Origin: Pelodera strongyloides
Lineage: Eukaryota; Nematoda; Chromadorea; Rhabditida; Rhabditidae
DNA length: 64,000 nt
Direction of reading: 5' to 3'
Assembly (NCBI GenBank): GCA_036852015.1
Contig: JAANDG010000032.1
Span: 248,001-312,000 of the forward strand
The notes beneath the pieces are model-generated. The model ran no database searches. It was given only the letters and a program-made list of their open reading frames with translations, and had not been told where the DNA came from. The position numbers and the translations under genes are program-made. The stretch's first letter is position 1; every line of letters starts with the position of its first letter. Positions 13,301 to 22,233 of the stretch are shown in pieces.

Positions 13301-16300
13301 GACTTCTTCGCTCTCTCCTCCGACGACCGCACAAACGACCCCGACCACCTGGAAGATAGCCTTTCGCCCGAGCGATCAAGGACGTCACTTAGAGGTACCC
13401 GTCGGCCTCTCGGAAAACCCCAATCACCCTCCAGTCGATCACCGAATGCCGATCGACGACAGGAGTTATCTTCTTCGGAGGACTGACTTGTGCAGCTCGA
13501 ACATCACGCTCCTGAATGAGTCGTTCAACTACACAGTGGAGCGCTATGGACTAGAAGCAGCTCGTACGATCTTCGGCAAGTTGACCCGGGAGCCGCGTAC
13601 TTCATTCGCCCACAACCATCAAGCTAATTTGTGCCCTCTCCACTCGGTTGTTGGACTCAAACATCCCCTGTACCAATGCATGTCCGGTGTTAAGTATTCG
13701 CACAGGATCCTGTACGCAAGATTCGCTGGCAACTGTGAGTCGTGTTTCGGGAGACATGCACCTACAGTAGCCTGCCAGCCGCGCTTCCCGTGTCGAAAAT
13801 GCGGATTAGGAGAACACGGGACCGCGGCCTGTCAAGAAATAGCGATGGAGGACGGTGTGCTAGACAGTGTGATAGTCTAACTTGCAGGTAATCTAGAAAC
13901 TTTTAAACTTCAACCTTATCTAAGTTATAGCCAATGCTCTCGAACTATAATTCGAACCTTCTAATCAGTTAAACCTCAAACGACCACCGGCTCAACTAGG
14001 ATATCAATTTACCTAAATCTGTTACCTATCAACGCCTAACTGTCAATTAGTAACCTAAATAACTAAATCAGGATATCATCAATTAGCTGTCTACCTAAGG
14101 AAACCATTAAAAAAAAACTTCAACAAACAAACTAACAAACCAATTACAGAACCCTCTACCCGTCAGTCAACCTCAAAAATCCGTTCATGTTCACCTCGTC
14201 ACCACCGATCTCAACCCACCCACCTCCATTCAATTAACAAGGTAAACCTCTTACCACCATACCATTTTTCTCGTTTTCCGGAGTGTTCCGCTAGTCGCGC
14301 AACTCTATAACTCGCTCTACCGTAACCTCTACAACATTTGAACCATCTTTTGAACCACCTCACCTTTGTCATAGAACCTGCTCATCAATTGTATACTGTA
14401 TTTATCGAAAATGAGAAAAGAAAACACATTTTTATTCGTTTGTTTTTTGATATGCTCTTCATGTGACTGCACGCTCTAGCTCTGATCCGAGAACTTCTTC
14501 CCCCAAGATGATCCAGTGATCTTCTGATGAACTCTTCCCTCACGATTTTCGCTGCAGTGATCCCGTTGAGCCGAGGACTTCCGTGATACTCTTCCTTTCG
14601 GGCTGCCACTATCTGGAGGCCTCTCTTTCCTCAGGTACCTTTGTTTATTTGTCATTTATCGTTATTCAATGTTTCACTCGTATTGGTCTTCAATGAGTCA
14701 TTCGATCAGTTAAATCTCCAAAGAACACTGAACTTCTTTCAGTGTTTCTCCGATCCTCAACCTTTGGACTCGATCTCCCCATCGTGCAGTACCACATTGT
14801 TAATCCCTCACTTTGTCACTTTGTTAATCGATAAATTGTGTTTCTTAATGATGTGTCTTTTGTTGGTAAACGCAAGTAACGGGTTTCTGATTTGTGTACG
14901 GTTTGTGGTGTTTCTGTTGTACGGGCGGTGTGGCAACTCCTTCGGGAAGGACCGGTCGAACAAAGTGAAACTAGCGTGAAAGTTGGCAGGCGAGCGGCGT
15001 GATTCGGGCGCAACCGGCGTGGAAAAAGTCGCACGGCGCCATGCAATGAAACCGCAACCTAGCCGCGAAAACCTCGCCGCTTCCACCCCTCTGGCAAACT
15101 CTCCTCCTCGTAGGAGCGCAAAGGAAGCCACCGACTATAAACTATACATCACAACTTGCGTCGCCTCAAACGTACACACTTGATGTCAAGTAATAAAATC
15201 CTACATGTAATCTGGACATTTGTGACATATTGGTGCCGGCAGAGAGTGCCACTTCGAGCAGCCAATCCACCATTTCACTCCCAGTCATACAGTTCTTGTA
15301 CACCTGAACAGATTATATTTTGATTAGGAAACTTGTCCAAACAAAAAGAAGGGCAGCTTCCACGGCAGGATATAAGCAAGCGGAGCTAGTTATCGAAAAC
15401 TAGCAAACATGCAATGTTGTATCTAAGTATATATTTTCATATTTGCCAGCGCATTCAACTTTGCGCTTCATGAGTGAAGAGTGTGAAAAATGGAGGTGAC
15501 AAAACATAAAATACAAACTACAATCTATCAATAATCTATTACCTTGCCACGAAATGATTGATCACATATCAGATGTGGTTTATGCGTGCGCATTGAATGT
15601 CGAAGAACGCAGCCAACTTCTACGAGACGGGCCTCGAATGACTGAAAGAGTAATGCATAAACCGAACTGCAATCGCGGAATTGTTGCGACTTGCGCGCCG
15701 CATACGCGCGCGGGATCGACAGTAGGTTGAGATGTAAAGGCGTGACTTACAGCCTGCTCTCATAAATTTGTAGCGTCGTAAAGGCTAAACACATAAAAAT
15801 GTCGGGACAAGCCTGTGAGAGCTGATAGCCCTTTATCCGACTAATACTAAGCGTAATAATGTTAACCATAGCTTTATTTTATTTATTTATTCGGAATACC
15901 AACCACTTGATTGCTGAGTTCGATCACACTGCTATCGCCTTCAGTTCGAACTCCTCCTGGATGTGGACCGACTCCACGTAAAGGGTCACTGTCCTCTGGA
16001 TAAGTTACTAAACAAGGTTGAATTAGGAATCCAAAGTTATACATTCTCTGCAATAACATAATAATAATAATAAATGTTTATTGATTACATAAGTAACATA
16101 TAATCGAAAGGCAACCCTAAGACGAAAATGTGCATAAAAACATCCCATACTGACAAGGAGCCATCTAACAAGGGGCCATGACTGAAAAGAAACGTATTTC
16201 GCTATCTTTTTTTCCTCAGTTTATCCGTAAAGAGTAATAAGAAGCAGATGCTCCGAACATACGATTAGAGTCGAAACGGGGTGTCATGTTTTCTCATGAC

Positions 16301-19300
16301 CTTTATTTTTGTAATCTATGTTACTTTTTCACTTTACACTTTTCATCTATTAACGCTCAATAGATGATCCATTTTTTAAAAGATTTATATTGTTAATCAT
16401 TTTGATTATTATTTGTTCTATAGAAGGAAGTTTACCCATTGTTATGTGTACCACTTGGCTAATGATAATGAGCCACAACTGTGAGTTTCGCAAAACCTTT
16501 GACACTAACCTTCTCTCTCGTATGCGGTAGATCCACCGTATTCCTGGTCGGATCCTAAAAAACATTCGCTAATATTTCTCTCTAACAGACAGAGACTGAC
16601 AATTTAATTAGACGTTGACCTCTGAAACTTTGACCCTTTCCTTTCGACCTAGATGCGCGCACTGGAATGGTACTCGCACATCCCTGGCACGCACTCTGCA
16701 GACACCTAATGGTTTGGTCGCCGCACAATTGCAATGCAGCGCCGCATTTAACAACAAACTACAGCTTACTTATAGGTGGAGTATCCCATGAAATCCTGTG
16801 TATATTGTGACTCTCTGCTCGTCTGGTATCTCTCGTTAGCCCAGTGTTCTCCGCACACTCGTTCCGAAGTTCCGGCATATCGTAAACGTCGTTATCTAAA
16901 ACAAAATGGTAGTTTGTTTTCTGCTTCTGGCCACCTTACAGTGCGCGCTCCAGTGCCGCGCATCTTTAGGGTGGATTCAGGATTCGGCACAAAAAATGCA
17001 AGCACTATACAACGCGAAACTTTGGCCGGTGCGCGGCCTACAAAAAACGGTGGTGGGCGCACGTTTGCGGCCCACCCATTTCGACTGCTGCGCACCGGCA
17101 AGGTATGGGCGGAGGCGGCTCACCATCAGTGTATTGTAACTTACATTCTACCCTCCGTCGATGTTGTTCATAATGTTGTCGTGTTGGTTGATGTACCGGA
17201 TATTCACCGGAGAGACGAGGATCGGTGCGCTTCTGGAAAATAAATATAATTCTTTTTTTTATGTAACAAGGAATGCTCCAACTTTGTACAATTTCACCTG
17301 ATGTATTTACATTAAAGAGGTATAGCACGTATTTTTGAAGCTAATGATGGAGATGCATTCCCGTGTACTATATGCTAATGCACTAATAATAAATTATTAT
17401 TATAATTATTATAATAATAAATGGAATACACTTAACTTTCAAAGCCATATATTTAAAAAATACAAACGTACCGTATCACTCTGGTCGCCATAATGTTTGT
17501 TTCTTTGCTGAGGATACTGTATGTGTTGTTCTTGGTATTGTTCCCCTTGATATTCAGAACTTTGTGGAACCATGCCCACTGTAGAAGGCCCAGGTTCGTA
17601 CACTAAAAAATGATCAGATCCGCGGACTCGTGAGATATATGCTTTCAGTTGTTCACCGATCGTGGCGAGATGGCCGAGCGGTCCAAGGCGCTGGTTTAAG
17701 GCACCAGTCACTTCGGTGGCGTGGGTTCGAATCCCACTCTCGTCAGAAATTTTTGCAAACTAATTTATTTCAGCTGTTTGTACAATTTGTTTGCATTTTT
17801 ATGATTACTTCATAATTATTTTACAGGGAATCCTATATTTTTTCTTAAATTTAATTTTATGTTAAACTTATATACAATAAAAATAAACTAACATGTTTGG
17901 TCTGCAATCATATCTTGAATAACGAAAATGTAATCGGACAGTTGATCGGCGTACTTCTAAATTACTAATATGTAATATTCATTCAATTTAAAGGAAATGC
18001 TAGCCCCTTTGGAAAATTTGCATATGATAAGCAAATTCTATGTATCCTATGCTAATTTTGTACTATCAATCGTACAAAATTAGCATAGGATACATAGGAT
18101 TTGCTTATCATATGCAAATTTTCAAAGGGGCTAGCATTTTGCTTTAAAAACACTATTGAGGCCTGTGGCGGCCGATGTGTGCATGTGCATGGATAAAGTG
18201 AACTATATGCACAATAAACACGCATTTTATCTGGCATTGAATTGTGTTAATGATGCCTCTGTACTAATATTCATATACAGAAACCTAGAAATAGACCAAC
18301 GTTATAAAGCTCCAATAGATGTTTTTGCGGAATTCGTATGAACTCTGCTGGTTTGGTAACGCGAGCTGCACTGGCGTGCACCTGAAAAATATACATTAAA
18401 CTGAAATTATTTCAGTTTGGTTAGTTCCTGGGAGCACAAAATGGGATATGTGCCCGAGTAGCTGCCCACCAAATGCATAACGGGCGGCTCATCCGCTCAG
18501 CTGTACCAGAAGCACGCGGACACAATTTTGTTCGCGCTCTCCTGGCACATTTGTGGCGAGATTTTTTTCGCTATATCGGCTACAAAACAATAAATGAGGG
18601 AAATTTAGTACATGAAAGAATTCGAGATACGCCATCAACCTTACCGTAAGCACGTATCCAGGTGCCCAAACACTACACACGCTTGTACTATGATTGAGGA
18701 AAGTTTAAAGTACTCTAGTAACTCGTAGTGTGAAAAACTACATACCTGGCAATCAATCTCACCAAAAATTGCACCGGCAGAGAGTGTTGAGACAGGATGG
18801 ATACTGCCGTTCTAAATGGAAAATAATATTCAATGATAATTGGCAGGTTAATTAATAACAAATATTTATTTTCTTCTCACGCACTGGAGGCAAGTCTACC
18901 TTACTGAGGAAGCCGGGGGTGCGCGGCGATAATTAGGCGCGCCGTAATACTTTGCCTTCGCACCGTAAAAAGTTTCATGTTGTGCGAAACACTAACAAGC
19001 TTCAATAATGATCAACCATTTGCTGTTTTTAAATTGTTTTTACCATACCACATAGACTTTAAACTTTAAAAATACCACTAAAATAAAAGTTCACTTTAGT
19101 TATATAACTTATTTTACAAACGTGCGCAGTTGTACCTGATGTGTTAGATAGATCTGCACTTGTCCCGAGAGCAAAAGATACCAACAGGAACACGGGTCGC
19201 CGGAACGGTATACTGAAACGAGTGCGGTAAGAGGACAGTGCTAGATGTTCGCAAACACTGCACGCGACCATGTAAGTTTGTGCGAGACCTGCGCGGCCCA

Positions 19301-20027
19301 GGGCCGCTCAATTCCGGGTAAGAATGGCCAGCCCGCCAGACAAGTACAATGCCGAGATCTACGCGAATCAGAGCAACCTAGTAGGAACGCTTAGTTAAGG
19401 CATAAATTCGAGTTATACAGTTATACCTTATCGTTGAAACGCGTTATGATAAGTTGACGTGCAGATAAAGTTCAGCTGAAACACGACTTTTGGAAAATTC
19501 GTGGAGATTTCTTATGTCCTAATCGTAAGGAATAAAAAAAAAAAAGACAAATTCTCGGAAGTTCCTAGCAAAAAGCGAGAAGAAAGGAGGAGACGCTAAT
19601 TGTGAAGTCGATGTCAGGAGAGTAATTGAAAATGACAAGAGAGAAAGGGGAAGAAGAGAGGGAGGAAGAGAGAGGGAGAAAGAGAGAAAGAGAGAAGGAG
19701 AAGGAGAAGGAGAAAAAGAGAGAGAGACAGAGGGAGAGAGAGAGAGAGAGAGAGACAGAGGGAGAGAGAGAGAGAGAAAGGGAGCGAGAGAGGGAGAAAA
19801 ACAGTTTTCGGAATTACAAACTACTTCAGACGGAAGCATTAGCGAATTACCCTTCGATCACGATTCAAATTGAAATAGTGGAGCTAGGAGCCAGCGGGGT
19901 GAACTAGAGGGACTGAATATCTGTGATTTAAACTTTCTCTCTTTCCTTGAAAAGTATAGTTGCCAAACTAAAGCGCTAACATCAGTACTGACTTTAAGTT
20001 TGGTACCACCGAAAACTTCAGCCTTTC

Positions 20028-20067
<40 letters not shown>

Positions 20068-20337
20068 GACAGAGGAGAGGGAGATTGTGAGAGGCTAGTG
20101 AGAGGGATAGACAGAGGACTGGAAGAGAGGGAGAGGGATCGAAAGGGAGAGAAAATGAGAAAATAAGTAGACCATAACTTACAGACAACTCCTTCTTGTA
20201 TTCTATCTGGATGTGGATCTGAAGCGGCGAGAAGCGAGAGAAGCAGAGGGTCGGCCAGAGAACGCAGAGGAGGCAGTCTTCTGGCCCGCGACACCACTTG
20301 CTCCATCTGATGTCGTATGATGTGGTGGTGAGGAAAT
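2576..20337 (-). CDS. EPAC: EPAC (cAMP-activated Rap guanine nucleotide exchange factor), about 1.2 kaa
   Basis: Exchanges GDP for GTP on Rap when cAMP binds. Exons (minus): 20337-20183, 19212-19136, 18811-18746, 18381-~18291, 17600-17473, 17232-17152, 15641-15543, 15303-15205, 11066-11018, 10911-10778, 10574-10447, 10196-10060, 9828-9743, 9418-9282, 9171-9125, 8950-8878, 8584-8523, 8310-8201, 7809-7657, 7371-7279, 7096-6994, 6755-6597, 6397-6300, 5864-5718, 5410-5315, 5141-5077, 4942-4852, ~4700-4554, 4044-3952, 3665-3562, 3089-2576. Domains in order: cNBD-A, Q-rich linker, DEP ([12 protein letters not shown]), cNBD-B (GDDFGK...SPRSSTV), REM, RA-like, RasGEF ([19 protein letters not shown] near the end), then a long P/Y/G-rich tail. 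The likely start is the Met at 20306, 31 bases after a TTTGCAG acceptor; an upstream exon is not excluded. The junction near 4.7-4.85 kb does not resolve in frame. Five antisense tRNAs and an LTR element lie in introns. Two cNBDs plus DEP match the EPAC2 layout. Confidence 0.92.
3224..3373. repeat. Truncated TTAA-type MITE (right half)
   Basis: The right part matches the 1739-1909 element, including AAATTAGCATAAATACGTAA, the CGATGCGTTTCAAAAACCGG stretch and a TATTTCGCTTTAA end. The left inverted repeat is missing. It lies in the EPAC intron just upstream of the last exon. Confidence 0.6.
4102..4174 (+). tRNA. tRNA-Lys(CTT)
   Basis: A cloverleaf can be drawn: acceptor GCCCGGT/ATCGGGC, D arm GCTC/GAGC, anticodon loop CTCTTAA with anticodon CTT, and T arm GCGGG-TTCGAGC-CCCGC. 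It is nested in an EPAC intron on the opposite strand. A short T tract that could end Pol III transcription is not immediate; the first T-run follows within about 40 bases. Confidence 0.95.
4292..4324. repeat. Poly(T) tract
   Basis: An uninterrupted T homopolymer of about 33 bases, preceded by a second shorter T run. It lies in the EPAC intron that holds tRNA-Lys. On the minus strand it reads poly(A), so it could be the tail of a retroposed copy. No target duplication or body was recognised. Confidence 0.7.
5896..5967 (+). tRNA. tRNA-Asp(GTC), copy 1
   Basis: A 72-nt cloverleaf with acceptor TCCTCGA/TCGGGGA, anticodon loop CTGTCAC (GTC) and T arm CCGGG-TTCAATT-CCCGG. It is the first of three copies on the plus strand, all inside one EPAC intron (6299-5865) on the opposite strand. 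Confidence 0.96.
6049..6120 (+). tRNA. tRNA-Asp(GTC), copy 2
   Basis: Identical in sequence to copy 1. The shared downstream flank GAATGTTTTGTGT shows that the units arose by local duplication that included flanking sequence. Confidence 0.96.
6202..6273 (+). tRNA. tRNA-Asp(GTC), copy 3
   Basis: The same as copies 1 and 2 except for one acceptor-stem change (TCTTCG for TCCTCG). The change gives a U-G pair, so the stem is preserved. It ends only about 26 bases from the EPAC exon that ends at 6300. Confidence 0.95.
8745..8875. repeat. Irregular GGCCA-motif cluster
   Basis: GGCCAA or GGCCAT recurs at least seven times in about 130 bases of EPAC intron, at irregular 15-25 base spacing. It is immediately downstream (minus strand) of the exon ending at 8878. 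No known repeat family was recognised. Confidence 0.4.
9595..9666. repeat. Hexamer array, degenerate telomere-like (GCCTAA/GACTAA)
   Basis: A tandem 6-base array. Units at both edges read GCCTAA, the complement of the nematode telomeric repeat TTAGGC; the core units read GACTAA. It lies in the EPAC intron between the two cNBD-B exons. Confidence 0.7.
9869..9966. repeat. GA-rich microsatellite
   Basis: Imperfect GAGA repeats directly upstream (minus sense) of the EPAC exon 9828-9743. On the minus strand this forms a long pyrimidine tract ahead of the acceptor. Confidence 0.75.
11273..11951 (+). repeat. 5' LTR
   Basis: Left long terminal repeat, TG...CA bounded. The differences from the right LTR that were noticed are small substitutions and indels near 11282, 11392, 11451 and 11912. 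Both LTRs carry the same ORF-like stretch in each copy, which is an artefact of the repeat rather than a gene. Confidence 0.9.
11954..11971 (+). promoter_or_regulatory. Candidate tRNA primer binding site
   Basis: TGGTGCACCGTCCGTGAA begins two bases after the left LTR. TGG is the expected complement of a mature tRNA 3' CCA. The complementary tRNA was not identified; none of the tRNA genes in this window match. Confidence 0.6.
12368..13035 (+). pseudogene. Acidic gag-like N-terminal segments, interrupted
   Basis: An ATG at 12368 opens a glutamate- and proline-rich frame. It runs into a C homopolymer (about 12474-12490), after which the continuing open frame is shifted by one base. A further acidic segment follows at about 12913-13033 and is flanked by acceptor-like CTAG and donor-like AAGGTAAAA. 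Either these are spliced exons or the coding region has decayed. No known domain is visible in this part. Confidence 0.45.
13299..13880 (+). CDS. Gag-like zinc-knuckle ORF of the LTR element (193 codons)
   Basis: This is the longest ORF of the element. Near its C terminus are two cysteine/histidine clusters, the first CX2CX3HX5C and the second CX2CX4HX4C. They are nucleocapsid-type zinc knuckles that bind nucleic acid. The N-terminal part is Ser/Thr/Pro-rich in this frame, while an alternative acidic frame is open over roughly 13299-13486. The true start may therefore be an upstream exon or frame. The ORF stops at 13880 and no pol follows. Confidence 0.65.
   Translation: MTSSLSPPTTAQTTPTTWKIAFRPSDQGRHLEVPVGLSENPNHPPVDHRMPIDDRSYLLRRTDLCSSNITLLNESFNYTVERYGLEAARTIFGKLTREPRTSFAHNHQANLCPLHSVVGLKHPLYQCMSGVKYSHRILYARFAGNCESCFGRHAPTVACQPRFPCRKCGLGEHGTAACQEIAMEDGVLDSVIV
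14284..14962 (+). repeat. 3' LTR
   Basis: Right long terminal repeat of equal length to the left one and almost identical. The bases just before it (about 14262-14283) are pyrimidine-rich, so a classical polypurine tract is not evident on this strand. Confidence 0.9.
17664..17745 (+). tRNA. tRNA-Leu(AAG)
   Basis: An 82-nt class II tRNA: acceptor GGCGAGA/TCTCGTC, anticodon arm CTGGT-TTAAGGC-ACCAG (anticodon AAG), long variable arm with CTTCGG, and T arm GTGGG-TTCGAAT-CCCAC. It sits antisense in an EPAC intron, about 60 bases from the exon starting at 17600. Confidence 0.95.
17988..18147. mobile_element. Near-perfect palindromic foldback MITE with TTAA ends
   Basis: The arms are about 75 bases each and separated by only a few bases (around TATCAATC at 18064). 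They are almost perfectly complementary, with cores TATGATAAGCAAAT and ATTTGCTTATCATA. TTAA lies at both ends (17988-17991 and 18144-18147). There is no ORF. It sits in an EPAC intron. Confidence 0.8.
19631..19800. repeat. GA-rich microsatellite
   Basis: Purine-only GAGA/GGAGAA repeats in the EPAC intron between the first two recognised exons. The long open frames across it are products of the low-complexity sequence. Confidence 0.85.
20034..20160. repeat. GA-rich microsatellite
   Basis: A perfect (GA)n core at 20034-20063 followed by an imperfect purine tract up to the donor site of the EPAC exon that ends at 20183. Confidence 0.85.
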
Positions 20338-20685
20338 CTGCAAACATGGTATACTGTAGGTTGACGACTACCGTACTCTTATTTCTTATTTCTCTCTCTC
20401 TCTTTCTGAAGTTTGATGTAAGGCGGCTCAATGGCTAGGGAATTCCAGTAGACAGGCCAGGAAAAAGAACAAGCCCATGTTATCGTAGGTCCGTGTCAGC
20501 GACCTCAGCTGCACAGTTTACAACATATGAAGTCAGGATCGTTTTTACAATTTTAGCTGTAAGTTATAGTGCCGCAGAAACAGAAACGACATGTAAATCC
20601 CCCAAGGAAGGATTCTGCATGCTGTCAATCTCGTCAAAGTATGTGATGGGAAAGAGAGGGGTGAGAGTTAGAGAAAGAGAGAGCT

Positions 20686-20719
<34 letters not shown>

Positions 20720-20937
20720 GAAGGGATATGGAGACGTTCTACGCGTTAAACATCACTCCGTAACCAGATATCATCAAACATTTCTTTTGAATAATAAAAA
20801 CGATAAAAAGGGAAAGTCACGCAAAATGTGAACATTTTCAGTGTGTTTGAGGAACTTGTCAGAGAATGAATACATAACCCTAACAACGTGAAATATGAAT
20901 ATTGTTATAAGACAAAGAGAATATGATTATTAAGTGC

Positions 20938-20955
20938 AAGAGAGAGAGAGAGACT

Positions 20956-20998
<43 letters not shown>

Positions 20999-21031
20999 GG
21001 AGAGAGGGAGAGAGAGAGAGAGCGAGATAGA
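20938..21031. repeat. GA-rich microsatellite
   Basis: Nearly pure (GA)n with occasional G or C interruptions. No coding potential. Confidence 0.85.
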
Positions 21032-21464
21032 GAAGATAGGATTTGAAATAAAACCTGAACTTTAAAAACCTATTTATATAAATACCCTGTTCTCGCACAA
21101 GGACCATTATCAGTTTTTTTATGTTGCAAGCATAAGGTATTAGGGTAACCTTTCGAGCATGTGTTTATTTATGCTTCACACTAATGGCAACTTGAACAGC
21201 GCACCCCTTTGTCAAATATTCAATTTTACTCAAGGGTTAAAACCATGAACAACGAAGAAGTAGACGGGCGGCTGGTGCGCCAGGTGCACGCCACAGGTGC
21301 AAGGAAATATTCCCATATAAAGAGTGTTCCTGGGCTCCAGGCGCACGTGTGCGTACCCTAGCAGATGAACTCTTGACATGGTGGGCGGCCAATGCGGAAC
21401 AGTGTTGGTGAATAACTTAGTAGCGTGAACAGATCAATAACGTGGTGGTATAGTGTATAGAAAC

Positions 21465-21623
21465 ATGAACGATATTGAAATGGAAGAGAGCCGTGCCATC
21501 AATGTGAAACATGACGAGCGCGGCCGACACGAAAAGGCCCAAGTTCTGAGTCCAATGTTTGCGGCACATCGCCGACTATTTCACACCTACCCACCCGCGG
21601 CCAAAGTCCCAAATCATTGGTAA
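21465..21623 (+). CDS. Possible small ORF or first exon (52 codons), unrecognised
   Basis: The ATG at 21465 opens a frame of normal, non-repetitive composition. It is charged in the first half and contains RRLFHTYPPAAKVPNHW near the end. It is closed by TAA at 21621, but a consensus donor GTAAGA overlaps the stop (CATTG/GTAAGA). It could therefore be the first exon of a gene whose remainder was not located, since no acceptor in the correct phase was found downstream. It is divergent from EPAC with about 1.1 kb between. No function is assigned. Confidence 0.3.
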   Translation: MNDIEMEESRAINVKHDERGRHEKAQVLSPMFAAHRRLFHTYPPAAKVPNHW

Positions 21624-22177
21624 GATTCTCGAAATTTTGAAATATAATAGAACACACCTCTATTCCACCGACACACATTATCGTTGAAGAGTTACCTGCC
21701 GTTGTATTGAATTCATATTTACACTATGATTGGTCCTGAAATAGATGGATAATAAATCAATAAATCAATCCGTATCACATATAAATGACGCATAATCATA
21801 ACGGTAGGGAGAAAAAATAAAACAGTGATATGAACAATGGATGTTGGAAAGAATAGTATCACACATATGCAATACAACCTTATGTGAGTGTGGATCGACT
21901 TACACCAAAGACAACATAGGTTACACCAACTATACAAAATTATAGCACATGCACACCAAACTAAAAGGTAGGTTGCAAAATGGTGTTAAATAGTTACATT
22001 GGGCATGTAATGTATACGAGGGCGTTTGCGTGTTTGAAGGCACATAATATGTTTCTTTTATATAAGCTACGTCGAACAAGACGGCAGGTTAAAAAAGGAT
22101 ACTTTGGGAAAATGGACCTGACCCTTCAGGTAAAGAAACGGTTACTATACTGCAAATGAGTAAAGTCAAAGGTGCTT

Positions 22178-22233
22178 CTCCCTCTTTCTCTTTCTCTCTC
22201 TACCTCTCTCTCTCTCTCTCTCTCTATCTATCT
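22178..22233. repeat. CT-rich microsatellite
   Basis: (CT)n with TA interruptions, non-coding. Confidence 0.8.

Larger units (their letters stand above)
11268..14967 (+). mobile_element. Non-autonomous LTR retrotransposon, complete with TSD, in EPAC DEP intron
   Basis: Two 679-bp LTRs (11273-11951 and 14284-14962) start TGTTCC and end GAACA, the canonical TG...CA ends. A perfect 5-bp duplication AAGTG flanks the element (11268-11272 and 14963-14967). The LTRs differ at only a handful of positions, so the insertion is recent. A primer-binding-site-like TGGTGCACCG starts two bases after the left LTR. The 2.3-kb interior carries only gag-like coding segments, with no protease, reverse transcriptase, RNase H or integrase motifs. 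The element is plus-strand and so antisense to EPAC. The paired zinc knuckles and 5-bp duplication fit BEL/Pao, but Gypsy or a lineage-specific non-autonomous family is possible. Confidence 0.9.

Noticed and set aside
18489..18590. Possible extra EPAC exon containing [12 protein letters not shown]
   Set aside because: The exons on either side (18811-18746 and 18381-) join in phase and give a continuous cNBD, and this segment has no matching family position. It is kept only as the place to look if the missing Arg is encoded elsewhere.
19626..20431. Long open frames across GA/CT repeats on both strands
   Set aside because: They are dinucleotide-repeat artefacts (Ser/Leu or Arg/Glu runs). Only the exon at 20337-20183 in this area has family support.
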